From the NCBI GenBank assembly GCA_964519985.1, contig CAZFMF010000020.1, positions 1 through 64,000 of the forward strand: a stretch of 64,000 bases of DNA, in the 5' to 3' direction. The notes beneath the pieces were generated by a model. That model was not told where the DNA came from. It made no database searches and saw nothing but the letters and a program-made list of their open reading frames with translations. Shown here in pieces: positions 16,297 to 25,683 of the stretch. Origin of the DNA: JAIEOG01 sp964519985. Its GTDB lineage: Bacteria; Bdellovibrionota; FAC87; UBA2466. A program made the translations under genes and the position numbers. Each line of letters opens with the position of its first letter. The stretch's first letter is position 1.

Positions 16297-16836
16297 ATGG
16301 CCCAATTCATCGAACGCCGTAAAGAATACCGCCTCCCCTTCGAGGATAAGATCGTGTTTACCGACGGCAAACGTTCCTTCACCGCTTACGCCTCGAATGT
16401 GAGTCGCGGCGGTTTGTTTGTGACCAGCCTCGAGCCCTTCCCGATCGAAACGAAGGGCTATATCGCTTTTTTCATTCCCGGCCAGGAGGCCAGCCTCTGC
16501 GTGAAAGCCAAGGTCGTGCACATCGTGTTCGATCGGCAGCGCTGCGAGATCGAAAACGGGATGGGCTTCATGTTCGTAGATCTCACCGATCACCAGCGCG
16601 GATTGCTGGATGATCATATTCGCGGCGAACAAGAAAGTTACCTGGAATTGAAACAGGTCTTGGCGGCGGAGCAGCCCAATAACCAAGAGATGGTCCGCTG
16701 CCTCGCCAAGCTGCCGAACCTGCGGCGGCACGACCTGCTCGCTTTGCGCTACCGGGTGAATCGGATCTGCACCCTCTTTGAAGCCTCCCCCGAACCGACG
16801 CCGCTCAAGGCCGGAACGCAGAGACTCGCCGGCTAG
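16297..16836 (+). CDS. PilZ domain protein
   Basis: 179 residues. ERRKEYRLPF carries the RxxxR half of the c-di-GMP-binding motif, and NVSRGGLFV the (D/N)xSxxG half, so ligand binding is likely. The C-terminal 60 residues are helical with no known domain. It is a probable c-di-GMP effector for motility or envelope functions. A GGATCC stretch rather than a clear ribosome-binding site precedes the ATG. Its stop overlaps the convergent nucleotidyltransferase gene by four bases. Confidence 0.88.
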   Translation: MAQFIERRKEYRLPFEDKIVFTDGKRSFTAYASNVSRGGLFVTSLEPFPIETKGYIAFFIPGQEASLCVKAKVVHIVFDRQRCEIENGMGFMFVDLTDHQRGLLDDHIRGEQESYLELKQVLAAEQPNNQEMVRCLAKLPNLRRHDLLALRYRVNRICTLFEASPEPTPLKAGTQRLAG

Positions 16837-17567
16837 ACGACTTGCGCGATACGGCGGGAACCATAGCCCCACGCTTCGGCATCCACCTGATAGCCGACGC
16901 GATCCAAAAGACTTCCCCGACAAATGCGGGTGGAACTCTCATCCGGTGCGTTCTCCCGGGCAGCCCGAGCCAATAACCGCTCCATGATTTCCGGCGGCAC
17001 CCGATCACTTTCACCCGGATAGATAAAAGGAAAAAGCAGCAGGTGCGAAAGCAGCACGCGCCAATTGGCCCCAAAGCGCCAGAGCATCCGATCCCAATCC
17101 AGGTTCTTACCCAGCACCAAAAAGAGATGGGCGATGTCGGCGCCATCGTAGCGGTCCCGTGCCATGATGAAAGCCTTGGAGTAAATCATCTCTTCCGGGG
17201 GTGTCATCCGGACGATCTGTCCGCCGAAGGTTCCGGTGGTCGATTGGGTGAACCAGATATCGTCCACCGGGCAAAGTCCATTTCCGGAGCTAAAAATCAA
17301 ATCGATAAAGGCTTTCTCCTCGTGATTGTCGAACGCCTTGGCGAGCCAGAGCGCATCGGTGAGCTCGGTCCGAAAGCCCTCCAATGTCAGCGCCCGCATC
17401 GCCGGAGCCACATCTTCGCCTCTCAGGAAAATATCGAGATCCTTCGTATCGCGCGTGATGCCGGTGTAGTGTCGTAAGGCAAATGCGCCCCCAATCATAA
17501 ACGGGACCTTCTCCCGCTTTAAAGTTGCGACCGCTTTGCCGTAAAAATGCTGGGTGTTCTCACTCAT
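16833..17567 (-). CDS. nucleotidyltransferase-fold protein
   Basis: About 244 residues from ATG 17567 with AGGAG upstream. FMIGGAFALRHYTGITRDTK followed by DLDIFL is the GG...DxD core of the nucleotidyltransferase superfamily (MNT/DUF6036-like). A later acidic residue in KAFIDLIFSSG could complete the metal site. The C-terminal half is helical. It is divergent (94 bp) from a phosphoesterase gene. No HEPN partner is visible, so it is not obviously a toxin-antitoxin unit. Substrate unknown. Confidence 0.78.
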   Translation of the reverse strand: MSENTQHFYGKAVATLKREKVPFMIGGAFALRHYTGITRDTKDLDIFLRGEDVAPAMRALTLEGFRTELTDALWLAKAFDNHEEKAFIDLIFSSGNGLCPVDDIWFTQSTTGTFGGQIVRMTPPEEMIYSKAFIMARDRYDGADIAHLFLVLGKNLDWDRMLWRFGANWRVLLSHLLLFPFIYPGESDRVPPEIMERLLARAARENAPDESSTRICRGSLLDRVGYQVDAEAWGYGSRRIAQVV

Positions 17568-17660
17568 CGGTTTGCTCCTGTAAAGATTCTGTGAGCAAAG
17601 GGAATGCCAGCAAAAGCTGGTATTTTGCTTGCTTAAGTACGGATCAACGGAGACAGAACG

Positions 17661-18431
17661 ATGCGCATCGCAGCGGTAGGCGACATTCATTGCACAATTC
17701 GATCAGACGGAAAGCTACAGCCGTTGTTTCGCGCCATGGCGAACGACGCGGAGCTCATCATTCTCTGCGGCGACCTAACCGATTATGGACTTCCGGAAGA
17801 AGTGGAAGTTTTGGTGCATGAACTCGCTTGTGTGCCCACCACCCCTAAGGTCGCCGTTCTCGGAAACCACGACTACGAGTCCGGACATTGGGAACATGTC
17901 CGCGATGTTCTCGGACGCGCGGGAGTAAACGTGCTGGACGGGAGTGCGTGCGAGATCGGCGGCGTGGGATTCGCGGGCGTGAAGGGATTTGGTGGAGGTT
18001 TCGCCGGGCATACGCTCGAGGCGTGGGGTGAGCCGAGCATCAAACACTTTGTTCAAGAAGCGGCGAACGAGGAAATTAAACTGGAAGGCGCGTTAGCGCG
18101 TTTGGAGGATGTCCCGCGGGTCGCCGTCCTGCACTACGCTCCCATCCGCGACACAATCCTCGGGGAGTCTCCCGAGATTTATCCCTTCCTGGGATCCGTG
18201 CGTCTAGAAGAGCCGCTCTTACGCCATGCGGTGGAAGCGGTCTTTCACGGCCACGCCCACCACGGCGTGGCGGAAGGAAGGACTCGCAACGGAACGCCGG
18301 TCTACAATGTCGCGATGCCCCTGCTGCGTCGCCTGCATCGGGACCGTCCCCCGTTCAAAACGATCGAAATTCGGGCTGTCGATGCGGTTGACAGCTGGCC
18401 AGTGGATCGGGCCGAAAAAACTCCAGCCTAA
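17661..18431 (+). CDS. calcineurin-like metallophosphoesterase
   Basis: 256 residues. All five metal-binding blocks are present: GDIH (N-terminus), CGDLTDYG, LGNHDYE, VLHYAP and HGHAHHG. No signal peptide, so cytoplasmic. It could hydrolyse a phosphodiester or phosphomonoester; the family does not fix the substrate. It is divergently paired with the nucleotidyltransferase-fold gene, so the two may act on a common nucleotide-modified substrate (inference). Confidence 0.88.
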   Translation: MRIAAVGDIHCTIRSDGKLQPLFRAMANDAELIILCGDLTDYGLPEEVEVLVHELACVPTTPKVAVLGNHDYESGHWEHVRDVLGRAGVNVLDGSACEIGGVGFAGVKGFGGGFAGHTLEAWGEPSIKHFVQEAANEEIKLEGALARLEDVPRVAVLHYAPIRDTILGESPEIYPFLGSVRLEEPLLRHAVEAVFHGHAHHGVAEGRTRNGTPVYNVAMPLLRRLHRDRPPFKTIEIRAVDAVDSWPVDRAEKTPA

Positions 18432-18637
18432 GTCAGCGTAGTTATTTAAGAAACAGGCAATTGTCCCGTAAGACTTTCTGACTACAGAAGATGTTGTTTT
18501 TTTGATCGGCGTAGCCTCGCTCGCGGGCCGAACGCCAAACTCCTTTCTTTCAGGGCACTTGTCCCACTCCAGCTCGCCTGGTCTAGCGCTTGCACAGTTA
18601 GGGGGTGCTCAAGCGCTACGTTGATGGGAGAGGTGCC

Positions 18638-19132
18638 ATGAAAGGCAATCGGAGATTGGTTTCGCTGATGAAGAAGTGGTGGATGATAGCAGTGGTTTTC
18701 GCACTCGCGATGTCGCTGACGAGCTGTGCTCGCCGCAAGCCGACTGGCTTGCTGTCGACCTATGGGCTGTCGAACTGCTACCAGCCGCTCGGCAACATTC
18801 TCCTGGGACAGTTTGATATTTGGACCTTTCCGGTCAGCGGACAAGCGGGAACCTACAAAATCGTGGTCATCCCTTACGCGATGGACGCCGAAGGCGATGT
18901 CATCGCGATTCACGTCGTGAACAGCTCGTCGTTGCAGTACAAGCCTTTGGTCACGGAAACCGCCGCTTATGTGGAACAAGAAATTGTGGCCGGTTACCTG
19001 AGCGAAGCGGAGTTGAATAACTACGACCGTATCGTGATCAGCAGCGCCAATCCGGGCACGGACTTCATGAACGCGAATCCGGAAAAAGACGTTTCGTGCA
19101 CCTTGCCACTCATCGGCGACGATATTCAATAA
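18638..19132 (+). CDS. small putative lipoprotein
   Basis: About 164 residues from ATG 18638 (ribosome-binding site GGGAGAGG). A hydrophobic stretch (MIAVVFALAMSLTSC) ends in a lipobox-like LTSC; a GTG at 18605 is an alternative start. The mature domain is small with a cysteine at each end (NCYQPLG and VSCTLPL) that could pair. No known motif. It ends 2 bp before the convergent glpC-like stop. The 206-bp gap before it shows no gene. Confidence 0.7.
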   Translation: MKGNRRLVSLMKKWWMIAVVFALAMSLTSCARRKPTGLLSTYGLSNCYQPLGNILLGQFDIWTFPVSGQAGTYKIVVIPYAMDAEGDVIAIHVVNSSSLQYKPLVTETAAYVEQEIVAGYLSEAELNNYDRIVISSANPGTDFMNANPEKDVSCTLPLIGDDIQ

Positions 19133-19134
19133 GC

Positions 19135-19593
19135 TTAAGTCTTTTCTCGGGCCGTACCGCGACGAAAGCCTAGCCGGTTACGCCGATCCAAGATCTGTTG
19201 CACCATTGCATGGATGGGGACCTCGTTCGGACAAAGCACCGTGCACGCCCCACAACGGGCGCAGGGAAACCACTCTTCGAGAAAAACTTCCGATTCATGC
19301 GGGTACTTGGCGAAGACCGAAGGGATGAGCTTCGGTTCGAATGACGCCGGGGCATCGCCCTTGCGAATCGCTTCGCAGGAAAACGTACAAAGGGAACAGA
19401 CCTGACAGCGTTCGAAAGACGGTGAGAGACTGCGTTCCGATTCGCTGATCGCCAGGACGTGGTCGGCCCGGTAGCGCTCCAGGAATGCCTCGGCGCCCCG
19501 CCCCTTACGCCAAAAAAAGAAAAGCCGGTGGAATCGCCGCCAAAGGCGATCGACTTTCAAGTAGAGTCGGATGCTATAGAGCCGAAGCGACAC
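19135..19593 (-). CDS. short GlpC-like 4Fe-4S ferredoxin protein
   Basis: 152 residues. Two cysteine clusters, CQVCSLCTFSC and CARCGACTVLCP, can hold two [4Fe-4S] clusters as in the N-terminus of GlpC, the membrane-bound electron-transfer subunit of anaerobic glycerol-3-phosphate dehydrogenase. GlpC is normally about 400 residues with two further cysteine-rich CCG domains; those are absent, and a basic amphipathic N-terminus (LYSIRLYLKVDRLWRRFHRL) replaces them. It overlaps glpB by 20 bp. I infer that it passes electrons from GlpAB to an unknown acceptor. Confidence 0.75.
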   Translation of the reverse strand: MSLRLYSIRLYLKVDRLWRRFHRLFFFWRKGRGAEAFLERYRADHVLAISESERSLSPSFERCQVCSLCTFSCEAIRKGDAPASFEPKLIPSVFAKYPHESEVFLEEWFPCARCGACTVLCPNEVPIHAMVQQILDRRNRLGFRRGTAREKT

Positions 19594-20776
19594 TCTGCCT
19601 CCCGCTCAGCGCAAAAAAACCCAACCCGACGCCCACGCCGGCGTAATCCAAACCACCCAAGATCGATCCGCACGCGTGCAAGTTTTGAAATGCGGGTCGA
19701 CCGTCTTCGGCGAGCGGGCGAAAGCTCGCGTCTACCCGGACGCCCATCGCGTCACCCGTACCGTGCAAAGGAAGGGCAAAGATCGATTCGACGGTGCGTT
19801 GCGTTCCGGCACTTAACCCGCCGCCAAAATACCGGCCCGAAGCCAAAACGAAGGTGGCGGCCCGCAACGTCGTCCACCCCGACTGCCCGAGGGCGGTCAG
19901 TTCGCGCACCGTGCCGGCTCCGGTTTGGACTTTGATCTGTTGCGTGGGGAACCGTTCGACTTCCTGCAAGGCCAATGCGGCCCGAATGGCACCGTTCAAG
20001 CGAAAGCCGGCCACCGGCTCGGTCCACGACAATGCTTCCGCGACCGGAAACTTGCCGTCGCCGCTGATGGTGCGAAAGATCGCGTCACTCGGAAAAATCG
20101 GCGGAAAAAGCAGGCTGTCGGACGACTCCGCGATCCGCGCCACCGCCTCCCGCAGGCGTTCGACCTCGGCCGGTCGGGCGGCCAGATCGGCGGCGACGCG
20201 CGGCAGAGGAATGTCCCAAGCTTCGCCTTCCAACGGCAAGTCGAGCGCACGAAATTCTACCGACAATCCGCGCCGCTTCGCCGCTTCATTCCACTGCCGA
20301 CTGAGCAAGTCGCCCCGGAAGCGCCAGCGCCGGGAGCCCAAAACCGAAACGCGCCGAATCCCACCCGTCTGGAGATCCGCGCGGCTCTGAATTCCCTGCG
20401 CTACATATCCCGAACGCAGCTGGCCCGAAAGACTCGGGAGTAAGTACGGCATTTCCCAGCGCCGGGTGATTTCCAAATGCGGCGACAGGGCCTCAATCAC
20501 TTCTTCGCTGCCCGCCATCCACTGCGCGGCAACAATGGGCAGCCCCCCTTCCATCTGGAGATCCGAAAAATATCCCCGCCATTTTTCGCACGCCGACGAA
20601 AAAGACCCGGCTTCCGCCACCGGTCCAAAATCCCAAAGGCCGGAACTCACACTGGTCGCCCCGCTCCCGCGGGTAAAAATCGCCACTCGCTTGCCGCCGC
20701 GACGTAACGTGAGGGCGGCGGCGAAACCGGCCAGACCATCGCCGATCACTCCGGCATCGAAGGCCTTGGGCTCAGA
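19574..20776 (-). CDS. glpB: anaerobic glycerol-3-phosphate dehydrogenase subunit B
   Basis: About 400 residues. VIGDGLAGFAAALTLRRGGK is the FAD-binding Rossmann start, followed by FTRGSGATSVSSGLWDF as in GlpB, and the C-terminal NLHACGSILGGLDYAGVGVG closes the FAD site. I prefer the GTG at 20776, overlapping the glpA stop by 5 bases, because it gives the spacing to the GxGxxG motif seen in GlpB; ATG 20809 is the alternative. It works with GlpA and the GlpC-like protein to oxidise sn-glycerol-3-phosphate to dihydroxyacetone phosphate. Confidence 0.85.
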   Translation of the reverse strand, partial: SEPKAFDAGVIGDGLAGFAAALTLRRGGKRVAIFTRGSGATSVSSGLWDFGPVAEAGSFSSACEKWRGYFSDLQMEGGLPIVAAQWMAGSEEVIEALSPHLEITRRWEMPYLLPSLSGQLRSGYVAQGIQSRADLQTGGIRRVSVLGSRRWRFRGDLLSRQWNEAAKRRGLSVEFRALDLPLEGEAWDIPLPRVAADLAARPAEVERLREAVARIAESSDSLLFPPIFPSDAIFRTISGDGKFPVAEALSWTEPVAGFRLNGAIRAALALQEVERFPTQQIKVQTGAGTVRELTALGQSGWTTLRAATFVLASGRYFGGGLSAGTQRTVESIFALPLHGTGDAMGVRVDASFRPLAEDGRPAFQNLHACGSILGGLDYAGVGVGLGFFALSGRQSVASAL

Positions 20777-22379
20777 CACTCCCGCCCCCGCGTTCCAAGT
20801 TGCGCGCATATTCGCGCTGTTTCGCCTGTTCGCCCCAAACCAACTCGGGAGGGAAATCGGCGGGATTCTCCGCGAGATGCTTTTCTAAGGTCGCCGTGTC
20901 CCAGTTCAGCAACGATCCGAGCAAAGCACCCGCCGCCCGCCGGCAACGGCTACCGCGGCAACTGCCCTCCCCCAAACGGGTACGGCGCCGCAAGTCCGCT
21001 ACCCCCGTGACCCATTCTTTGCGAACGGTGTACTCGATTTCCGAGGCCAGGACTTGTTCGCATTCGCAGATCGTCTGCGCCAACTCCGCATTGCGTACGG
21101 CGGCATCTAAGATCCCTTCGGCCTTGTGGCCGTAACGGCGAATGAGTCGCGCCACCAAGATCGGATCGCGTCCGGTGCGACGCGCTTCTTCGAGCCACGG
21201 GATTTCCGATGTGCAACCGGGCAAGCTTTCCAAGTGAGTACGGCACCGCTCTTTCTGGCGCAGCTTGCGGCAGATCTGGTTCGTCACCTGTTCCGCCAAC
21301 CGGCGCGCGCGGGTGAGCCCACCCCCCAAGACACTATACAATCCGTCCACCCCATCACTGGCGTGATCGAAGACGGCCTGGCGATGGCCTTCGGGGTGAT
21401 CGATATCCACCACGCGACAATGCACGCCGGAAACGGATGAAGTGAACCGGTGCGCATCGATGCGCGGCAGGTATTTTTTCAAAGTCTCGAGCAAGAGCGC
21501 CACTTCATCCGCGCCAATCTTCACGTCCTCCGGTTTGCCGCTGAACGGGCTTTCCGTCGGACCCAAGATGGAGACGTTTTCGCGGGGAAAAAAGTAGAGC
21601 GGGTCGTTACGGTGAGGGAGGGGGATGGCCAACGCGACATCCGTCACGCGGCGTTCGAGAAAGACATAGGAGCGGCGATAGTAGCGAAACTCCACCGACC
21701 GCCGCGGCACGAGCTTGGGTCCCCAGGGCCCGGCGGCGTTCACCACCGTGCGGGCGCGCACAAAGAGCGGGGCTCCGTCCTTCGACGTAATGCGCAGACC
21801 CACCAGACGTCCGGCTTGAACTTCGACCTTGTCCACCCGAATGCCCTTGTAGAGATTCGCGCCGGCCGAAGCGGCACTGCGAGCGGTGGCGATGGTGATG
21901 CGCGAAGGATCCGTCGTCCATTCGTCCACACTGATCGCGCCCAGCAGATCCCGCGACAATCCCGGCTCCACCGCCTGGAGATCGGCCGAATTCAAGCGCA
22001 CGTGCGGCCGACCGGCCTTGGACGCCGCGTAGTGATCATAGAGATCGGCCAGCGCCTGCAGGCGGTCTAGATCGGTGTGCGGATCCGTTTTGAGGACGGG
22101 AAAAAGAATCGGAACCCGCGTCAGTAAATTCGGGGCAATTCGTTGGAAGACATTGATCTCCTCGCAGGCGGTTCGCGTCGCCTCGGGATCGGTGGCCAGC
22201 CAATGGGGTTCGCCGGAAAGAATTCCGGTTCCCGCGCCGGTGGTGCCGGCCGCAAAATCTTCTTTTTCGAAGAGCACGACCGAAAGCCGTCGCATGGCGC
22301 AGTCCCGCGCCACACTCACACCCAAAATACCCCCGCCGATGATGGCCACGTCGTAGACTCGATCGGTGAGGGGCAGCAT
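20772..22379 (-). CDS. glpA: anaerobic glycerol-3-phosphate dehydrogenase subunit A
   Basis: 535 residues. YDVAIIGGGILGVSVARDCA is the FAD-binding N-terminus of the GlpA/GlpD family, and VVNAAGPWGPKL and YFFPRENVSILGPTE are catalytic-domain signatures. A C-terminal Cys-rich region (ICECEQVLASEIEY; GSCRGSRC) is the BFD-like [2Fe-2S] domain that distinguishes GlpA from aerobic GlpD. Followed by glpB and a short glpC. It starts 3 bp after aspS, so glycerol-3-phosphate oxidation seems co-expressed with two tRNA synthetases. Confidence 0.88.
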   Translation of the reverse strand: MLPLTDRVYDVAIIGGGILGVSVARDCAMRRLSVVLFEKEDFAAGTTGAGTGILSGEPHWLATDPEATRTACEEINVFQRIAPNLLTRVPILFPVLKTDPHTDLDRLQALADLYDHYAASKAGRPHVRLNSADLQAVEPGLSRDLLGAISVDEWTTDPSRITIATARSAASAGANLYKGIRVDKVEVQAGRLVGLRITSKDGAPLFVRARTVVNAAGPWGPKLVPRRSVEFRYYRRSYVFLERRVTDVALAIPLPHRNDPLYFFPRENVSILGPTESPFSGKPEDVKIGADEVALLLETLKKYLPRIDAHRFTSSVSGVHCRVVDIDHPEGHRQAVFDHASDGVDGLYSVLGGGLTRARRLAEQVTNQICRKLRQKERCRTHLESLPGCTSEIPWLEEARRTGRDPILVARLIRRYGHKAEGILDAAVRNAELAQTICECEQVLASEIEYTVRKEWVTGVADLRRRTRLGEGSCRGSRCRRAAGALLGSLLNWDTATLEKHLAENPADFPPELVWGEQAKQREYARNLERGGGSV

Positions 22380-22382
22380 GGC

Positions 22383-24182
22383 TTAAGTCGCCGGTTTCGG
22401 CGCCAACCGGATGAAGAGCTCTTCCAGCTGCTGCGGATCTGCCGGCGAGGGCGCTCCGGCCATCAGATCGGCGGCCTTTTGGGTTTTCGGGAAAGCCATC
22501 ACATCGCGGATCGCATCGCAACCGGTGAGCAACATCGCCACCCGGTCGACCCCGAAGGCAATCCCGCCGTGCGGCGGAGTGCCGTACTGCAATGCGGTGA
22601 GAAAGAATCCGAATTTACGTTGGGCTTCTTCGGCGGAAAGTCCGAGCACATCGAACATGCGTTGCTGCACTTTCGTATCGTAAATACGTAAGGAACCACC
22701 GCCGATTTCGTAGCCATTCCAAACCATGTCGTAGGCCTCGGCGCGTACCGACGCCAGTTCCTCGTTGGATTTGGCGTTCATGAACTTGTCCAGGTCTTCG
22801 GCGTGCGGGCGGGTGAAGGGGTGGTGGGCGGCGTAAAAACGTTTGTCGTCTTCGTTAAACTGCAGCAGCGGGAAATCGGTTATCCACGCCAGATTGTCTT
22901 TCGTCTGATCGGTGTAGCCCAACGCCTTGCCGTACTCGTCGCGCAAGAAGGAAAGCGCGTTGTTCGTGATCGTGGGCGAAGCACAGACCATCAGCAGCAT
23001 GCGCGGCCCGGAGAACGGCAGCTTGCTTTCGATTTCTTTTTTCAGCGCATCATCAAAGAATTTGGCTTGCGGAGCCTGCCAATCGCCCGGCGCCTTGATG
23101 CGCACCCAGGACAATCCCTTCGCGCCAAAGGGCGCGACCTTGCGCACGAGCCCATCCAGCTCCGTGCGGGAAAGCGGTTCCTTCTCTTCAAAGCAAAGGC
23201 CTTTCAGAATGCCGCCCTTGTCCAACACCGACTTAAAGACCTGAAAGGTCGATTTCTTTCCCTGCTCGGTGAGATCTACCAGCGTCAGGGGATTGCGGAG
23301 GTCGGGCTTGTCCGAGCCGTACTTTTCCATCGCGGTGGCGTACTTCATGCGCGGAAACGGCGTCGCAATCTCCTTGCCCAAAACTTCCTTCAACACGCGC
23401 TTCATCAAGGCTTCGTGCAAGGAGTAGATATCCTCGGTATTCACAAAGGACATTTCCACATCCACCTGGGTGAACTCCGGCTGACGGTCGGCGCGCAAGT
23501 CTTCGTCACGAAAGCAGCGGGCGATTTGCACGTAGCGTTCCAGCCCGCCAATCATGCAGAGCTGCTTTAGCGTCTGGGGCGACTGCGGCAAGGCGTAAAA
23601 CTGTCCGTGGTGCACGCGGCTGGGCACGAGATAATCGCGCGCGCCTTCCGGCGTCGTCTTGTAGAGAATCGGGGTTTCGATTTCCCAGAAGTCATTTTCG
23701 AAATAAAACTGCCGCGCGACTTTCAAAAACTCATGGCGCACGCGCAGGTTGTTCTGCAGCTTCGCGCGGCGCAATTCTAAGTAGCGATAGGTGAGACGTA
23801 CCGTCTCTTCGGTCTCCCCGGCCGACGGCGAGTCTTCGTGCAATGGATAGGGCAACGGTTGCGCGCGGCTCAAGACTTCCAATTCGCTCGCCACCAATTC
23901 AATCTGCCCGGTCGCTAGGTTTTCATTCACCATTCCTTCGGGACGAGCGCGAATGCTCCCGGTCACGGCGATCACGGCTTCTTGGCGCAAGGTTCCCGCT
24001 TCGGTGACGGGCATATTCGCCGGGTCGAAGACGACCTGGCAGATACCCGAACGATCGCGCAAGTCGATGAAGACTACGCCGCCGTGATCACGCCAGCGAT
24101 CCACCCAGCCGCCGACGGTGACCTTCTGGCCGCTTTCGGCTTTTGAAAGTTTGCCGCAACCATGCGTGCGCTTAAGCTTCAT
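22383..24182 (-). CDS. aspS: aspartyl-tRNA synthetase
   Basis: 599 residues, the bacterial-type length. N-terminal OB anticodon-binding fold (VTVGGWVDRWRDHGGVVFID), class II motif 2 region (FRDEDLRADRQPEFTQVDVE), the internal GAD domain (about residues 300-420) and motif 3 (GIAFGVDRVAMLL). Charges tRNA-Asp. Overlaps hisS by 11 bp and is followed 3 bp later by glpA. Confidence 0.97.
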   Translation of the reverse strand: MKLKRTHGCGKLSKAESGQKVTVGGWVDRWRDHGGVVFIDLRDRSGICQVVFDPANMPVTEAGTLRQEAVIAVTGSIRARPEGMVNENLATGQIELVASELEVLSRAQPLPYPLHEDSPSAGETEETVRLTYRYLELRRAKLQNNLRVRHEFLKVARQFYFENDFWEIETPILYKTTPEGARDYLVPSRVHHGQFYALPQSPQTLKQLCMIGGLERYVQIARCFRDEDLRADRQPEFTQVDVEMSFVNTEDIYSLHEALMKRVLKEVLGKEIATPFPRMKYATAMEKYGSDKPDLRNPLTLVDLTEQGKKSTFQVFKSVLDKGGILKGLCFEEKEPLSRTELDGLVRKVAPFGAKGLSWVRIKAPGDWQAPQAKFFDDALKKEIESKLPFSGPRMLLMVCASPTITNNALSFLRDEYGKALGYTDQTKDNLAWITDFPLLQFNEDDKRFYAAHHPFTRPHAEDLDKFMNAKSNEELASVRAEAYDMVWNGYEIGGGSLRIYDTKVQQRMFDVLGLSAEEAQRKFGFFLTALQYGTPPHGGIAFGVDRVAMLLTGCDAIRDVMAFPKTQKAADLMAGAPSPADPQQLEELFIRLAPKPAT

Positions 24183-25464
24183 CCAACGCTCTCCTCTTCA
24201 ACTCCGCTTCGAGATCCTTCAATGCCACGGTGCTTTGTGTGCCTTGGGCCATGTCTTTCAGCGCCGCTTGCCCCGCCTTCAACTCATCGTCGCCGAGCAG
24301 CAGGGTGTATTTCGCCCCGGTGCGGTCGGCCTGCTTCATCTGCCACTTCAGTTTCTTGTCTTGCTCGTAGGACATCTCCACCGCGATCCCCTGGCGTTTC
24401 AAGTCGATGCTCAAGGGATAGAGGCGATTGAAGGCTTCCGGTCCGAGCGGGGCAAAGAAGAAAGTGGGCTTCGGGGCGATGGCCTGGAGCAGCTGCCGGG
24501 CCTCGAGTGCCATCATCAAGCGCTCCATGCCCAGTGCCCAACCCACGGCCGGAAACGGCGGTGCCCCAAAACGTCCCGCCAATTCGTCATATCGCCCACC
24601 GCCGCCCAACGCACTTTGGGCACCCAGCAGATTGGACGTGAACTCAAAGGCGGTGCGCGAATAGTAGTCGAGACCCCGCACGATATTGGGATCGAGCTCA
24701 AACTTCACGCCCGCTTCCTTCAAGCGCCGTTTTACGGCATCAAAATGCGCTTTGCTCTCGGGATCCAGGTGGTCCACGATCCGCGGCGCTTTTTCGGCCA
24801 GTCGTCGGCACCCCTCGTTCTTGCAATCGAGGATACGCATGGGCGCGCGTTCAAATCGCTTCTGGCATTGCTCGCAGAGCTCTGCGAGGTGGGGACGCAA
24901 ATAGTCTTTCAGCTTTTCGCGGTACTGCGGCCGACAGGCTTCGCTGCCGACGCTATTCACGCGGATCTCATACTCGGTAAGCCCGAGGTGACGATAAATG
25001 GCATCGAGCACGGCAATGACTTCGGCATCCGCTTCCGGGCTGCCGTCCTGAATTAGCTCCGCACCGATCTGATGAAACTGTCGCAGGCGCCCTTTTTGGG
25101 GACGCTCATAGCGGAACATCGGCAAGCAATAATAGTAGCGCTGGGTGTTGGGATTACGGTGGAGCTGGTGCTCGAGCAACGCGCGCACCACCGAGGATGT
25201 CGCTTCCGGGCGCAGCACCAGGGTGTCGACCTTCCCGCTATCCGGATGCCCGCGATCCTGGACTTGGTACATCTGCTTTTCCACGATGTCGGTGTCGGTT
25301 CCGACGGCGTGGGTGAAGACTTCGATCGGTTCCAGAACCGGCGTTCGGATTTCTTGGTAGCCGAAGGTCTCCAAAATAGTTTGGACCTTTCGCTCCACGG
25401 CCTTCCACTGAACCAGCTCGTCACCGAGTAGGTCGTGCATGCCGCGAACGGCTTTGATCTCCAA
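24172..25464 (-). CDS. hisS: histidyl-tRNA synthetase
   Basis: 430 residues. KAVRGMHDLLG N-terminus, class II motif 2 (FRYERPQKGRLRQFHQIGAE), the histidine-A motif (RGLDYYSRTAFE) and a C-terminal anticodon-binding domain. Charges tRNA-His. First gene of the run hisS-aspS-glpA-glpB-glpC-like. Divergent from the PGAG-repeat gene across a 219-bp gap. Confidence 0.97.
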   Translation of the reverse strand: MEIKAVRGMHDLLGDELVQWKAVERKVQTILETFGYQEIRTPVLEPIEVFTHAVGTDTDIVEKQMYQVQDRGHPDSGKVDTLVLRPEATSSVVRALLEHQLHRNPNTQRYYYCLPMFRYERPQKGRLRQFHQIGAELIQDGSPEADAEVIAVLDAIYRHLGLTEYEIRVNSVGSEACRPQYREKLKDYLRPHLAELCEQCQKRFERAPMRILDCKNEGCRRLAEKAPRIVDHLDPESKAHFDAVKRRLKEAGVKFELDPNIVRGLDYYSRTAFEFTSNLLGAQSALGGGGRYDELAGRFGAPPFPAVGWALGMERLMMALEARQLLQAIAPKPTFFFAPLGPEAFNRLYPLSIDLKRQGIAVEMSYEQDKKLKWQMKQADRTGAKYTLLLGDDELKAGQAALKDMAQGTQSTVALKDLEAELKRRALDEA

Positions 25465-25610
25465 AAATATCCTCCGGTTAAACGGGTTGCGTTTGCGAGG
25501 CTACCACCGAATTTCCGACGAGGCATGCCGTTTTTTGTCACCGAAAAACCCGGCAAGATCTGGATATTTCTTCACAAACCGACGTGATCGTGATTGACGC
25601 CGCGCGTTGT

Positions 25611-25640
25611 TTGCTGTAAATTGCCGACTGTTCGTAAACT
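25611..25640 (+). promoter_or_regulatory. possible promoter of the PGAG-repeat protein gene
   Basis: TTGCTG at 25611-25616 and TAAACT at 25635-25640 with an 18-bp spacer, 44 bp ahead of the ATG. A GTAAA(T/C) word recurs three times nearby (about 25615, 25634 and 25649), which could mark a regulator site. Weak match. Confidence 0.25.
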
Positions 25641-25683
25641 AAATTTCTGTAAATCAGTAACAAGACCAAGTGGGGTTGGGTGT

